From assembly GCF_003001935.1 (NCBI RefSeq), contig NZ_PVNG01000014.1:124001-188000 (forward strand): 64,000 bases of DNA. Reading direction: 5' to 3'. The DNA is from Nonomuraea fuscirosea (GTDB lineage: Bacteria; Actinomycetota; Actinomycetes; Streptosporangiales; Streptosporangiaceae). The translations under genes and the position numbers were made by a program. Below the pieces are notes generated by a model that worked only from the letters and a program-made list of their open reading frames with translations, did no database searches and was not told the origin of the DNA. Shown piece by piece: positions 25,310 to 33,650 of this stretch; position 1 is the stretch's first letter; each line of letters begins with the position of its first letter.

Positions 25310-25331
25310 CCGGCCGCCTTCGGCGGTCCGG
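25310..25331. terminator. Hairpin between convergent DUF3500 and response-regulator genes
   Basis: CCGGCCGCC (25310-25318) pairs with GGCGG and CCGG (25322-25331, one bulged T) around a TTC loop. It fills the 50-base gap between the two converging genes. Confidence 0.55.
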
Positions 25332-25353
25332 GAGGTCGTGGCGGCGCGGCCGC

Positions 25354-26016
25354 TCAGCGGTCGTCGTCGGCCGCGGCGCCGAGATAGGTGAGGACGGCGC
25401 GCACCCGGCGGTTGATGTCGTCGTCGGCGGCCAGGCCGAGCTTGGCGAAGATCGTGGTCGTGTACTTGCTGATCGCGCCCTCGCTGAGGAACAGCCGGCC
25501 CGCGACGGCGGCGTTCGACAGGCCCTCGGCCATCAGTTCCAGCACCGAGCGCTCCCGTTCGGTGAGCGTGGCGAGCGGATCGGCGCGCGCGGGCCGGCCC
25601 AGCAGCTTGGCGACCACCACCGGGTCGAGCGCGGTGCCGCCGCCGGCGACGCGGTCGAGCGCGTCCATGAACTGGGCGGCGTCGAGGACGCGGTCCTTGA
25701 GCTGGTAGCCGACGCCGCCGTGGCCGTCGGCGAGGAGTTCGCGCGCGTACAGCTGCTCGACGTGCTGGGACAGGATCAGCACGGGCAGGCCCGGCACCCG
25801 CTCGCGGGCCGCGAGCGCGGCCTGCAGCCCCTCGTCGGAGAACGTCGGCGGCAGCCGCACGTCCACGATCGCCACGTCGGGACGGGTCTCGACCAGCGCC
25901 GCGAGCGTCTCCGGCCCGGTGCCGACCGCCGCGACCACGTCGTGCCCGTACGCGCCCAGCAGGCGCACCAGCCCGTCGCGCAGCAGGAACAGGTCTTCGG
26001 CTACGACAACGCGCAT
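25354..26016 (-). CDS. NarL/LuxR-type response regulator
   Basis: A 220-residue response regulator: receiver domain RVVVAEDLFLLRDGLVRLL with acidic pocket, phospho-acceptor Asp in VAIVDVRLPP, VLILSQHVEQ and the lysine in YQLKDRV; then a LuxR helix-turn-helix (LTERERSVLELMAEGLSNAA, LFLSEGAISKYTTTIFAKL). The Asp, Thr/Ser and Lys switch residues are in place, so phosphorelay is expected. ATG at 26016 overlaps the histidine kinase end by 16 bases, showing one operon. Targets are unknown; autoregulation is common for such pairs. Unlike its partner kinase, this gene is intact. Confidence 0.93.
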   Translation of the reverse strand: MRVVVAEDLFLLRDGLVRLLGAYGHDVVAAVGTGPETLAALVETRPDVAIVDVRLPPTFSDEGLQAALAARERVPGLPVLILSQHVEQLYARELLADGHGGVGYQLKDRVLDAAQFMDALDRVAGGGTALDPVVVAKLLGRPARADPLATLTERERSVLELMAEGLSNAAVAGRLFLSEGAISKYTTTIFAKLGLAADDDINRRVRAVLTYLGAAADDDR

Positions 26017-27292
26017 GGCACCGCCACGGTGACGCGGGTGGGCCCGCCGGCCGGGCTGTCGATGTCGAGGCGCCCGCCGAACGCCGCCATCCGGCGTCCG
26101 ATCCCGCTCAGCCCCGAGCCCGCCGACAGGTCGGCCCCGCCGGCTCCGTCGTCGGTCACGGTCGCGCTGAGCGTGCGGTCCGCGTAGCCGAGCTCGACCG
26201 TCGCGCGGGTGGCGCCGGCGTGCTTGGACACGTTCGCCAGCAGCTCGGCCACGGCGAAGTAGAGGGCCGACTCGACCGGCCGCTCGGGCCTGGACGGGAC
26301 CGCGCTGCGCACGGCGACCTCGACGGGGGCGTCGAGCGCCAGGGCGCGGACGGCGTCCACCAGGCCGCGCTCGGCGAGCACGGGCGGGTTGATGCCGCGG
26401 ACCAGCGAGCGCAGCTCGGTCAGGGCGGCCACGGACGAGGCGCGGGCCTCGGCGAGGATCGCCTTGGCGGCGGCGGGGTCGGCGTCGACGAGGTGCTCGG
26501 CCGCCTGCATCGACATGCCCATGGCGACCAGCCTGGCCTGGGCCCCGTCGTGCAGGCCGCGTTCGATGCGGTCCAGCTCGGCCGCCTGAGTCGCGGTCAT
26601 GTCGGCGCGGATGGCCTCCAGCTCCTTGATCCGCCGGCCGAGCCGCGAGCTCGGGATCGGCCCGAGGAACCGGCCCGCCACCGGCCCGATCACCCGCCAC
26701 GCCCATGGCGCGGCGGCCAAGCCGGCGACGACCAGGAGCACGCCGTACGCGAGCAGGCCGGGGGTGAGCGCCAGGTAGCCGCCGGCAGCACGGTCACGCC
26801 CGCGACCAGGTTCCACAGCCCGTCCCAGTACACCTGCGGATCGTGGATCCTGGCGTGCTGCCTGGCCTTGCGGCGGGCCTCGCGCTCGGACCTGTGGTAT
26901 TCGCGGCCGTCCCACCAGTAGCCGGTGGACATGGAGGTGACCGGCGGCACGGGCCGGTAGTCGACCTCGATGCGGGTGCCGAGCCAGCGCCGTACGAGGC
27001 GGCGGGCGGCCCGGCTGAACGCGCGGCTGGTCACCGCGTGCGTCATCCAGAGGGTGGCGGCGATCCACACGCCGACCACCAGCGTCTCACCGGCCGCGGC
27101 CGGCACGCGCAGGACGAGAGGGGCGGTCATCCCCGCCGACCAGGAGTAGGCCAGCCGGGAACCGAAGTACCCGACGGTCACGGCGGCGGCCGGCATGAGG
27201 ACGGTGAGCCCAGTGAGCACCGCCGACCGGTAGAGGCCGGGCCCGATCCCGGAGCACCAGCGCAGGAGGCGGCCTCCCGTGGACCGTCTCAT
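26001..27292 (-). pseudogene. Sensor histidine kinase (HisKA_3 type), split by an apparent one-base deletion
   Basis: Reading from ATG at 27292, the frame encodes a membrane sensor (LTVLMPAAAVTVGYFGSRL, VVGVWIAATLWMTHAV, then a basic cytoplasmic stretch and LWNLVAGVTVLPA). From about 26790 homology continues in another frame: GYLALTPGLLAYGVLLVVAG, the H-box ERGLHDGAQARLVAMGM, ELLANVSKHAG, and the G-box GSGLSGIGRRMAAFGGRLD. Total length is 1292 bases, one short of a multiple of three, consistent with a single missing base near 26778-26792 in GCCGCCGGCAGCAC. All catalytic boxes survive. This is either a true inactivating mutation, which would leave the response regulator without its kinase, or a sequencing error. 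The repaired protein would have about 430 residues. Confidence 0.82.
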
Positions 27293-27480
27293 CCGCCTGC
27301 CCCTTCGACCACGTCAGCCATTGTGCCAGCGCCCCCCGCAGCCGCTCGCGGTCGGGCGTGCGGGCCGGTCCGCACCGGCAGCCCGTGATCTGTCATGTCC
27401 GCCCTCCCCCACTTCCCGGGCGCTGTCCGATGCGCCCGACATGGAGAAGGTACGGCCGGCGCTCGCGCGCCGTCATCCCG

Positions 27481-28377
27481 CTACGCCCCGCGCCCGGTGG
27501 GTCCAGCCCCACTCCCCGGCCGTACCGCCTCCACCTGGTACGCCGCGCCTCCCAGCGGACCGACCCGGCGCAGCGGCAACGCCCAGCCGCGCGGCAGGCC
27601 GCGGGAGGCGGCGGGCAGGTGCAGCAGGCCCCGGGCCGCCTGCCAGGAGGCGACGATCACGAACGTGACGCTGACCAGCAGCGCCCACGCCCCGAACTTG
27701 GCCGGATGCACCAGCTGCCAGGTCTCCCGCTGGTACGGGTACTGCCAGGCGCCGAGGTAGGTCGCCAGGTTCTCGGCCACCCACAGGAAGAACCCGATGA
27801 GCGTCAGCGACAACGCCAGCGGCATCTGGTAGCGGTGCGCGCCCACGGTGAAGTGCACCACCGTCCCCCAGGTCGCCAGCACGAGCAGCACGGCCAGCGG
27901 CAGCCGCAGGTCGATCCACCAGTGCTGGCTGACGAAGTTCACGTAGATCGCCAGCGCCACCAGCGTGACCGGCACGGTCCGGTAGGCCACCAGGCGCAGC
28001 GAGAAGATCCGCCAGGCCGTGCAGACGTAGCTGCCCACCGCCGCGTAGAGGAACCCGCTGTAGAGCGGCACCCCGCCGATCTTGGTGTGGGCCGGCTCGG
28101 GATAGCTCCACGACCCGAGCCGTACCTTGATCAGCTCGAAGGCCAGCCCGACCAGGTGGAACCCGGCGATGACGGCCGTCTCGCCACTGCTCTCCCAGCG
28201 CAGCGCGCGCAGCGTCACGGTGACCGCGACGGCGTAGATCAGCAGCGCGTCGTAGCGCGGGATCGGCAGCGGCACGACGGACGAGGCGGCCAGACCGGCG
28301 AACATGGCCACCGCGAACAGGCACGATCTGGCCTCGGCCCAGGCGAACCGGAAGAGTTGCGCGACGAAGAACCTCAC
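27481..28377 (-). CDS. DUF817 integral membrane protein
   Basis: A 298-residue polytopic membrane protein with about eight hydrophobic helices, matching the DUF817 family: FRFAWAEARSCLFAVAMF, PRYDALLIYAVAV, FELIKVRLGSWSYPEP, YSGFLYAAVGSYVCTAWRIF, YVNFVSQHWWIDLRLPL, GAHRYQMPLALSL, and WVAENLATYLGAWQYP. Conserved Glu, His, Trp and Asp inside helices suggest an enzymatic or transport core, but no function is established that I know of. GTG at 28377 opens directly into the first helix; an in-frame start at 28509 would add a charged stretch absent from relatives. It is divergent from the DUF3817 gene and shares the intergenic palindrome with it. Confidence 0.85.
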   Translation of the reverse strand: MRFFVAQLFRFAWAEARSCLFAVAMFAGLAASSVVPLPIPRYDALLIYAVAVTVTLRALRWESSGETAVIAGFHLVGLAFELIKVRLGSWSYPEPAHTKIGGVPLYSGFLYAAVGSYVCTAWRIFSLRLVAYRTVPVTLVALAIYVNFVSQHWWIDLRLPLAVLLVLATWGTVVHFTVGAHRYQMPLALSLTLIGFFLWVAENLATYLGAWQYPYQRETWQLVHPAKFGAWALLVSVTFVIVASWQAARGLLHLPAASRGLPRGWALPLRRVGPLGGAAYQVEAVRPGSGAGPTGRGA

Positions 28378-28507
28378 GCCCTTATCCGACCATTCGCACC
28401 CTGCCGGAGTTGCTCGGGTTTCGGGGAGGTCCTGTGAAGAAACGCAGGCCCATGACGAGCGAGGTCCCGGCGGGCGGGACCGCCGCTCGCGCCACGCCGC
28501 GCGGCAC

Positions 28508-28526
28508 ACTCTACAGACTGTAGAGT
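28508..28526. promoter_or_regulatory. Palindromic operator upstream of the DUF3817 gene
   Basis: ACTCTACA (28508-28515) and TGTAGAGT (28519-28526) are perfect 8-bp arms around GAC. Sites of this form are typical of TetR- or GntR-class repressors. It sits 34 bases before the DUF3817 start and 131 bases before the divergent DUF817 start. No such regulator is adjacent, so the binding protein is encoded elsewhere. Confidence 0.6.
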
Positions 28527-28559
28527 AAGCCTTCGGTGATCGGACGGAAAGGGTGGATC

Positions 28560-28859
28560 GTGCTGCGCTGGTTTCGACTCGTGGCGGTGGCCGAGGCGTG
28601 CTCGTGGGCGGGGCTGCTGGTCGGGATGTTCTTCAAGTACGTGACGGAGACCAGCGAGCTCGGGGTGAAGGTGTTCGGGCCGATCCACGGGGCGCTGTTC
28701 GTGCTGTACGCGGCCGGGGTGCTGCTGTCGGCGCGGGAGGCGGGCTGGAGCCGGGGCACGGCGGTGCTGGGCCTGGCCTGCGCGGTGCCGCCGTTCACCT
28801 CGGTGTGGTTCGAACGCCGGATGGCGGCCCGCACGGCGACGGCGGCGGCGGCCACCTGA
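28560..28859 (+). CDS. DUF3817 small membrane protein
   Basis: A 99-residue protein with three hydrophobic segments: RLVAVAEACSWAGLLVGMFF, the diagnostic GVKVFGPIHGALFVLYAAGVL, and GTAVLGLACAVPPFTSVWFE. The PIHG motif in the second helix is the family hallmark. The family is common in actinomycetes with no assigned function. GTG at 28560 is favoured over GTG at 28536 because GGAAAGGG sits 6-7 bases before it and the length then equals the family norm. Repression through the palindrome at 28508-28526 is likely. It converges with the kinase gene; CGGCACC and GGTGCCG (28885-28912) in that gap could form a weak terminator. Confidence 0.85.
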   Translation: MLRWFRLVAVAEACSWAGLLVGMFFKYVTETSELGVKVFGPIHGALFVLYAAGVLLSAREAGWSRGTAVLGLACAVPPFTSVWFERRMAARTATAAAAT

Positions 28860-28951
28860 CCGGAACGCGTCCGCCCGGCGGAGCCGGCACCTGACCGCCT
28901 GGCCCGGTGCCGCCCGACCGGGCGAATGCCACCGCCCACCGGCTCCAGACG

Positions 28952-30418
28952 CTAGAACATCTGGGCCACTGCCACGATGACGGCGATCAGCGTGATCGGG
29001 CCGAGCACGGCGGTCGAGACGACGATCGCGCTGCCGCCGGGCAGGATGCGGGCGAGCGCTCCCGAGGCGGCCCTGCGCACCGGGGCCGCGCCGGGCAGCA
29101 CGAACAGTCCCAGTGTGAACAGGCCCGCGCCCAGGCTCTCCGCGTGGCCGGCGTTCAGCCGTCCGGCCATGTGGAGCAGGCCACCGGCGGCCAGCCCGAA
29201 CGCCACCGACAGCAGCAGGTGGCCCACGGCCACGAGCCCGGCCGTGGAAAACGGCGGCCGGTCCTCGGCGAGGTAGTGGTCGGCGGCGCGCAGCGCCAGC
29301 GCGAGCGCCGCCGCCCCCAGCCCGCCGGAGACCGGGTTCATCACGGTCAGCGCCATGAGGATCACTAGCATGAGCAGGCCGACGAAGCCGCTGCCGTGCA
29401 CGAACCGCCTCAGGTCGAACGGCTCCGCAGGAGGCGCGGGCGGACGCCGCCGCTCGGGCTGATCGGACTGGCCGGAGTGCTCGGACCAGTCGGAGCTGAG
29501 GGTCGGCGCGGGGACGGCGGGCCGCTCCTCCCGCGGCCTGGTGGCGTAGGTGACCGGCGGCAGCAGGTCGGAGAGGGTGTCCATGGCCTGGGTGCGGTCC
29601 GGGCGCCGCGGGGCGCCGCTCGCCGGGTCGAGCGCCCTGGCCGTGCGCAGCAGCTCGCGGGCGTCGGGCCTGGCGGTGGGATCGACCTGGAGGGCGTTGC
29701 TCAGCCAGCCCCGCAGCCAGGCGGGCGCCTTGTCGATCTGCGAGCGCCCTTCCATGGTGTTGTAGCAGACCGCCTCGAACGTCCCCGTGCCGAACGGCGG
29801 CAGCCCCGTCGCGGCGAAGAACACCGTCGAGGCCAGGGAGTGCACGTCGGCGGCCTGGGTGACGTGGGAGGCGCGGATGATCTCGGGCGCCAGGTAGCCG
29901 GGCGTGCCCACGACCATGCCGGTCGCCGTCAGCCTGGCCGCGTCCACCAGGTGCGCGATGCCGAAGTCGATGACCAGCGGCTGGCCGCCGACCAGCATGA
30001 CGTTGGACGGCTTGAGGTCGCGGTGGATCACGCCGGCCTCGTGGATGTCCACCAGCGCCTGGGCCAGCCCCTGGGCGAGCGTGACGACCTCGTGCGCCGC
30101 CAGCGGGCCCTGGGTCAGCACGGTGTCCTCAAGTGTGCGGCCGGGGGCGAACCTGGTCACCACGTACGGCTTGCCGCCGGCCAGCTCGGCGTCGAGCACC
30201 TCGGCGACGAAGCGGCTGCGGACCCGCCGCATGGTCTCCACCTCGCGGAACAGGCGGTCGCGTGCCTTGAGGTCGGCGGCGACGTGCGGGTGCAGCACTT
30301 TGATCGCGACTTCCCGGCCCGCGGCGTCAAGACCGAGGTGGGCGACCCCCATACCGCCCTCGCCGATCTTCCGGATCATCCGGTAGGGGCCGAGTTGTTC
30401 CTGCGTCTGAGCACCCAT
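28952..30418 (-). CDS. Serine/threonine protein kinase with C-terminal membrane domain
   Basis: A 488-residue Hanks-type kinase: glycine loop IGEGGMGVAHLG, lysine in VAIKVL, IHRDLKPSNVML catalytic loop, DFG in VIDFGIAHL, GTPGYLAPE activation segment, and an Arg-containing helix DPTARPDARELL. A Pro/Ser-rich linker (about 310-365) leads to four or five membrane helices (GFVGLLMLVILMALTV, LVAVGHLLLSVAFGL, LGAGLFTLGLFVLPG, AVLGPITLIAVIVAVAQ). PASTA repeats are absent, so it is not a PknB-type muropeptide sensor. I chose ATG at 30418; ATG at 30430 abuts GGAGG with no spacer. Substrates are unknown. Confidence 0.9.
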   Translation of the reverse strand: MGAQTQEQLGPYRMIRKIGEGGMGVAHLGLDAAGREVAIKVLHPHVAADLKARDRLFREVETMRRVRSRFVAEVLDAELAGGKPYVVTRFAPGRTLEDTVLTQGPLAAHEVVTLAQGLAQALVDIHEAGVIHRDLKPSNVMLVGGQPLVIDFGIAHLVDAARLTATGMVVGTPGYLAPEIIRASHVTQAADVHSLASTVFFAATGLPPFGTGTFEAVCYNTMEGRSQIDKAPAWLRGWLSNALQVDPTARPDARELLRTARALDPASGAPRRPDRTQAMDTLSDLLPPVTYATRPREERPAVPAPTLSSDWSEHSGQSDQPERRRPPAPPAEPFDLRRFVHGSGFVGLLMLVILMALTVMNPVSGGLGAAALALALRAADHYLAEDRPPFSTAGLVAVGHLLLSVAFGLAAGGLLHMAGRLNAGHAESLGAGLFTLGLFVLPGAAPVRRAASGALARILPGGSAIVVSTAVLGPITLIAVIVAVAQMF

Positions 30419-30604
30419 TCCCGACTTCATCCTCCGTGTTTCCCCCGGAACGCCGCGGCCCCGCCACTCGGGACGGCCCGGACATTCTCCCGTAATGCAT
30501 CCCCCGAGATGCACAGTAAGCGAGAATCCGCCCGCGCGCGGCGGGCTCGGCGATGCCGGCCGCACCGAAAGCCCCGCTCGGAGAGCTCCGCCGAAAGGCC
30601 GGCC

Positions 30605-31912
30605 TCAGGTCGAGACGGGGTAGTTGGCGCGGAAGGTGCCGTCCGGGTCGTGCCGGCGTTCGAGATCCCGGAGGCGCTGGAGCGCGGCGGGAGCGAAGGC
30701 GTCGGCGGGCGTCTCGCCGGGGCCGAGGAAGGTGAAGGGTTTGCGGCCGCTCACCGGGAGGGCGCCGGCGAGCGCGCGCTGCCTGGCCGCGATGGCCGCG
30801 GCCGTCGCCGGGTCGGCCGGCACGCCGAACAGGTAGAGCGCGTACGGCTCGGTCAGGGGCCCGTGGGGGCTGTCGGACGGGCGGGCGAACGCGCCGCCCA
30901 GGTGCCGCAGCTGCACGTTCATCAGCGGGGCGATCGGGTCGGCCAGCAGGGTCTTGACCACCGCGTCGTCCAGCTCGGTGAGCAGTTCGGCGCGCGAGGA
31001 GCCCGCGCTGGGCTCGGTGGGCTCCGCGGTGATGGCGCCGAGTTCGGCGACCGTCATGGTCCGCCTGCCGTCGGCGAGCGGGCGGGGCAGCCGATCCAGC
31101 GGGGCGAGCAGGTCGCGGGCCGCGTCGTCAGGGCCGAGGTAGGTGGCGTCGACGGCGACGAGGGGGTCGGAGCCGGGGAAGTGCAGCAGGTCCAGCCAAA
31201 CGGTCAGGTCGTCGGGCGCGATGGCGGTGATCCGGCGGTAGGCGTCCATCACGTCCAGGGCGTGCTCGGCGGGCCACATCATCCGGCCGCCGTACAGGTG
31301 CGGCGCGGGGTGGAGGGTGAGCTCCAGGGCCGTGACGATCGCGAGCGATCCGCCGCCGCCGCGCAGGGCCCAGAAGAGGCCGGGGTCGGTGTCGCCGGTG
31401 ACGCGCCGCCGCTCGCCTTCCGCGTCCACGATGTCGAACGCGGTCACGCTGTCGGCGACCCAGCCGTACCTGCGGCCGAACCAGCTGAGCCCGCCGCCGA
31501 GCGCGACCCCGGCGACGCTGACGACCGGGGAGCTGCCGGGCAGGCCGGTCAGGCCGTGCGCCGCCGCGGCGGCCTGGAGGACGCCCGAGGCCACGCCCGC
31601 GCCGACGCGGGCTCGCCGGGCGGCCGGGTCGATCTCGACGGAGTTCAGGTGGCGGGTGCGCAGCAGGACGGCGCCGTCGAGGCCGGTCGTGGCGCCGTGG
31701 CCGTTCGGCTGGGCCGCGACGGCCAGGCCGCGGGCGCGGGCGAAGCGGACCACGGCCGCGACGTCGGCGGCGTCGGCCGCTTCGACGACGGCGGGGACGA
31801 GCTGTTCGACGGCCCGGTTCCAGGGCTGCCTGGCCTCGTCGAACCCGTCGTCCCCGGGGAGGAGCACCCGTCCGCGGACGAGGGCGCGCAGGTCGTGCAA
31901 CGTGTCGGTCAT
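30605..31912 (-). CDS. FAD-binding oxidoreductase, berberine-bridge-enzyme-like
   Basis: A 435-residue flavoenzyme of the PCMH/BBE type. The FAD domain has VAAVVRFARARGLAVAAQPNG and GHGATTG, whose His is positioned for a covalent 8-alpha-histidyl flavin. LPGSSPVVSVAGVALGGGLSW follows, with YGWVADSVTAFDIVDAEG and FWALRGGGGSLAIVTALEL. The C-terminal BBE segment ends RRHDPDGTFRANYP. A second flavin-linking cysteine is not evident, so attachment would be mono-covalent. Such enzymes oxidise alcohols, sugars or secondary metabolites using oxygen. ATG at 31912 follows GGAAGACAG; an ATG at 31948 has no ribosome site. A divergent LysR regulator 132 bases away is the probable controller. Confidence 0.9.
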   Translation of the reverse strand: MTDTLHDLRALVRGRVLLPGDDGFDEARQPWNRAVEQLVPAVVEAADAADVAAVVRFARARGLAVAAQPNGHGATTGLDGAVLLRTRHLNSVEIDPAARRARVGAGVASGVLQAAAAAHGLTGLPGSSPVVSVAGVALGGGLSWFGRRYGWVADSVTAFDIVDAEGERRRVTGDTDPGLFWALRGGGGSLAIVTALELTLHPAPHLYGGRMMWPAEHALDVMDAYRRITAIAPDDLTVWLDLLHFPGSDPLVAVDATYLGPDDAARDLLAPLDRLPRPLADGRRTMTVAELGAITAEPTEPSAGSSRAELLTELDDAVVKTLLADPIAPLMNVQLRHLGGAFARPSDSPHGPLTEPYALYLFGVPADPATAAAIAARQRALAGALPVSGRKPFTFLGPGETPADAFAPAALQRLRDLERRHDPDGTFRANYPVST

Positions 31913-32044
31913 CTGTCTTCCGATCGTGAGGTTGGGGAACGTCGCCATCCGGGTGGGCGCGTTCCACTCTGGTCCGCGGGGAGGCGCCGATCAATGGGGC
32001 CCTGTGCGAGAATCGTGAAGCTGGAGTTAACGATCGGGGGGGTC

Positions 32045-32938
32045 ATGCTGGAGCGCCACGAGCTGGAGGCGTTCCTGACGCTGGCCGAGGAGCTGCACTT
32101 CGGCCGCACCGCCGAGCGGCTGCGCGTGTCCACCGCCCGGATCAGCCAGACCATCGCCAAGCTGGAGCGCCGGGCCGGGGTGCCGCTGTTCGTCCGCACC
32201 AGCCGCCGGGTGGAGCTGACCGCCGTGGGCCGGCGGCTGGCCGAGGAGGTCGGGCCCGCCTGGGAGCAGATCGGCGCGGCGTTCGCGCGGGCGGTCGACA
32301 CCGGCCACGGCCTGACCGGCGTCCTGCGGGCGGCCTTCGTCGGCGCGGCGGCCGGTCAGTTGCTCGCCGGCGCCGCCGAGTCGTTCCGCCGCCGGCTGCC
32401 CGGCTGCGACGTACGGCTGCGCGAGGCGCAGATGGTCGATCTGATGCCCTGGCTGCGTGACGGCCAGGTCGATCTCGCGCTGGGCACGTTCCCCATCGAC
32501 GAGCCGGACATCGCCACGGGTCCCGTGCTGGTGTCGGAGGCGCGCATGCTGGCCGTGCCGTCCGGGCACGCGTTCGCCCGCCGTACGTCGATCTCGCTCG
32601 AAGACCTGGCCCGGGTGAAGCTGCTCCAACTGCCGGACACGCTGCCCGTCACACTGCGGGCCGACCGCACCCCCAGCGCGACTCCGGCGGGACGGCCGAT
32701 CGAGCCGGGCCCTTCCGCCGCGACGTTCAACGAGATGCTGACCCTCATCGGCGCCGGCCAGGGCGCCTTCCCCGTCGGGGCCCAGGCCAGGCGCTACTAC
32801 GCCCGTCCCGACGTCGCCTACATCCCGATCAGTGACGCTCCGCCGCTGCGCTGGGGCCTGCTGTGGCGGACCGACGGCGCCACCGCCCGGGTCCGCGCCT
32901 TCGCCCAGGCCGCCCACGACCTGGTGCTCTCTGCCTGA
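32045..32938 (+). CDS. LysR-family transcriptional regulator
   Basis: A 297-residue LysR protein: winged helix ERHELEAFLTLAEELHFGRT, VSTARISQTIAKLERRAGVP and LFVRTSRRVELTAVGRRL, then a periplasmic-binding-like effector domain (LRAAFVGAAAGQLLAGAAESF, GQVDLALGTFPIDEPDI, SEARMLAVPSGHAFARR). The HFGRTAxRL variant of the recognition region belongs to the subgroup common in actinomycetes. ATG at 32045 follows a GGGGGG run. It is divergent from the BBE-like oxidase, the classical LysR arrangement, so regulation of that gene with a small-molecule inducer is expected. Confidence 0.93.
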   Translation: MLERHELEAFLTLAEELHFGRTAERLRVSTARISQTIAKLERRAGVPLFVRTSRRVELTAVGRRLAEEVGPAWEQIGAAFARAVDTGHGLTGVLRAAFVGAAAGQLLAGAAESFRRRLPGCDVRLREAQMVDLMPWLRDGQVDLALGTFPIDEPDIATGPVLVSEARMLAVPSGHAFARRTSISLEDLARVKLLQLPDTLPVTLRADRTPSATPAGRPIEPGPSAATFNEMLTLIGAGQGAFPVGAQARRYYARPDVAYIPISDAPPLRWGLLWRTDGATARVRAFAQAAHDLVLSA

Positions 32939-33051
32939 ACGACCGCCCGGTCCGTGATTTCCTGGGCCGGCTGTAACGGCGGGCACTGGCAGGAGGGGCG
33001 GCGCTGCGCACGATGGGTGACGGAATCCAGCACCCAACGGAAGGTGAAATC

Positions 33052-33507
33052 GTGCGTCTGCTCGCCGGGTTGACGATGAGTACCGTGCTCGCCGCCGGGC
33101 TTCTGGCGGCTCCGCCCGCCCTGGCCGCCCAGGCTGTCCCCTTCTCCGCCGACTCGGGCGACTCGTGCCGCCGCGGGTTCACGGAGGGCACGATCGAACG
33201 GTACGACGGGCCGGTGATCCGGCCCCGCGTCGACGTCGAAGGGTTACTCTCCGACGAAGCCACCCCGACCATCTGCCGTCCCGACGACATGCACTCCCTG
33301 GCCACCTTCAGCGCCTACCGCGGCAGCGAGCTGGTGGACAGCGCGACGCAGAAGGCCGACGACGAGCAGGTCAAGTTCGCCTTCTCGCTGTCCGACCAGG
33401 GGTCGGTGCGCACCATCGACCGGGTGGTCGTGCAGGTGTGCCGCCGCAGCAACTCGCCCATCGGGATCGGGTACTGCGGCAAGGCGCAGGAGTACCGGAT
33501 CCCTTGA
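33052..33507 (+). CDS. Secreted protein of unknown function, C-terminus set by an IS end
   Basis: A 151-residue exported protein: signal peptide RLLAGLTMSTVLAAGLLAAP with cleavage near ALAAQA, then a mature domain with about five cysteines (DSCRRGF, TICRPDD, VQVCRRSN, GYCGKAQ) and mixed beta pattern (SLATFSAYRGSELVDS, QVKFAFSL, TIDRVVVQVC). I do not recognise a family. GTG at 33052 follows GGAAGG at 7 bases; an upstream in-frame ATG at 33013 would disrupt the signal peptide. The TGA at 33505-33507 lies inside the TTGACCTCCTCC end of the IS605-type element, so the native C-terminus may have been lost or slightly altered by the insertion. Confidence 0.75.
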   Translation: MRLLAGLTMSTVLAAGLLAAPPALAAQAVPFSADSGDSCRRGFTEGTIERYDGPVIRPRVDVEGLLSDEATPTICRPDDMHSLATFSAYRGSELVDSATQKADDEQVKFAFSLSDQGSVRTIDRVVVQVCRRSNSPIGIGYCGKAQEYRIP

Positions 33508-33650
33508 CCTCCTCCCCGGTCTGAAGGCCGAGGATGCTCCCGTCGCGTCGCGGTTAAGCGGCGCGCGGGGGTTGACGCTTCGCAGACCGGGTGAGCCCGA
33601 GGTCTCCACGTCCTGACACCGCAGGTCCTGCGGCGTTGTTGATGTTGATC
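33504..33650 (-). ncRNA. Predicted omega (re)RNA at the tnpB 3' end
   Basis: In IS605-type elements the guide RNA is transcribed with the tnpB end and finishes at the right end. Here that end reads, on the minus strand, GGGGAGGAGGTCAA, similar in form to known scaffold ends. The guide would then be the flanking host sequence, reverse complement of 33484-33503. The hairpin at 33511-33533 would be the terminal stem. The 5' limit is a guess. Confidence 0.4.
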
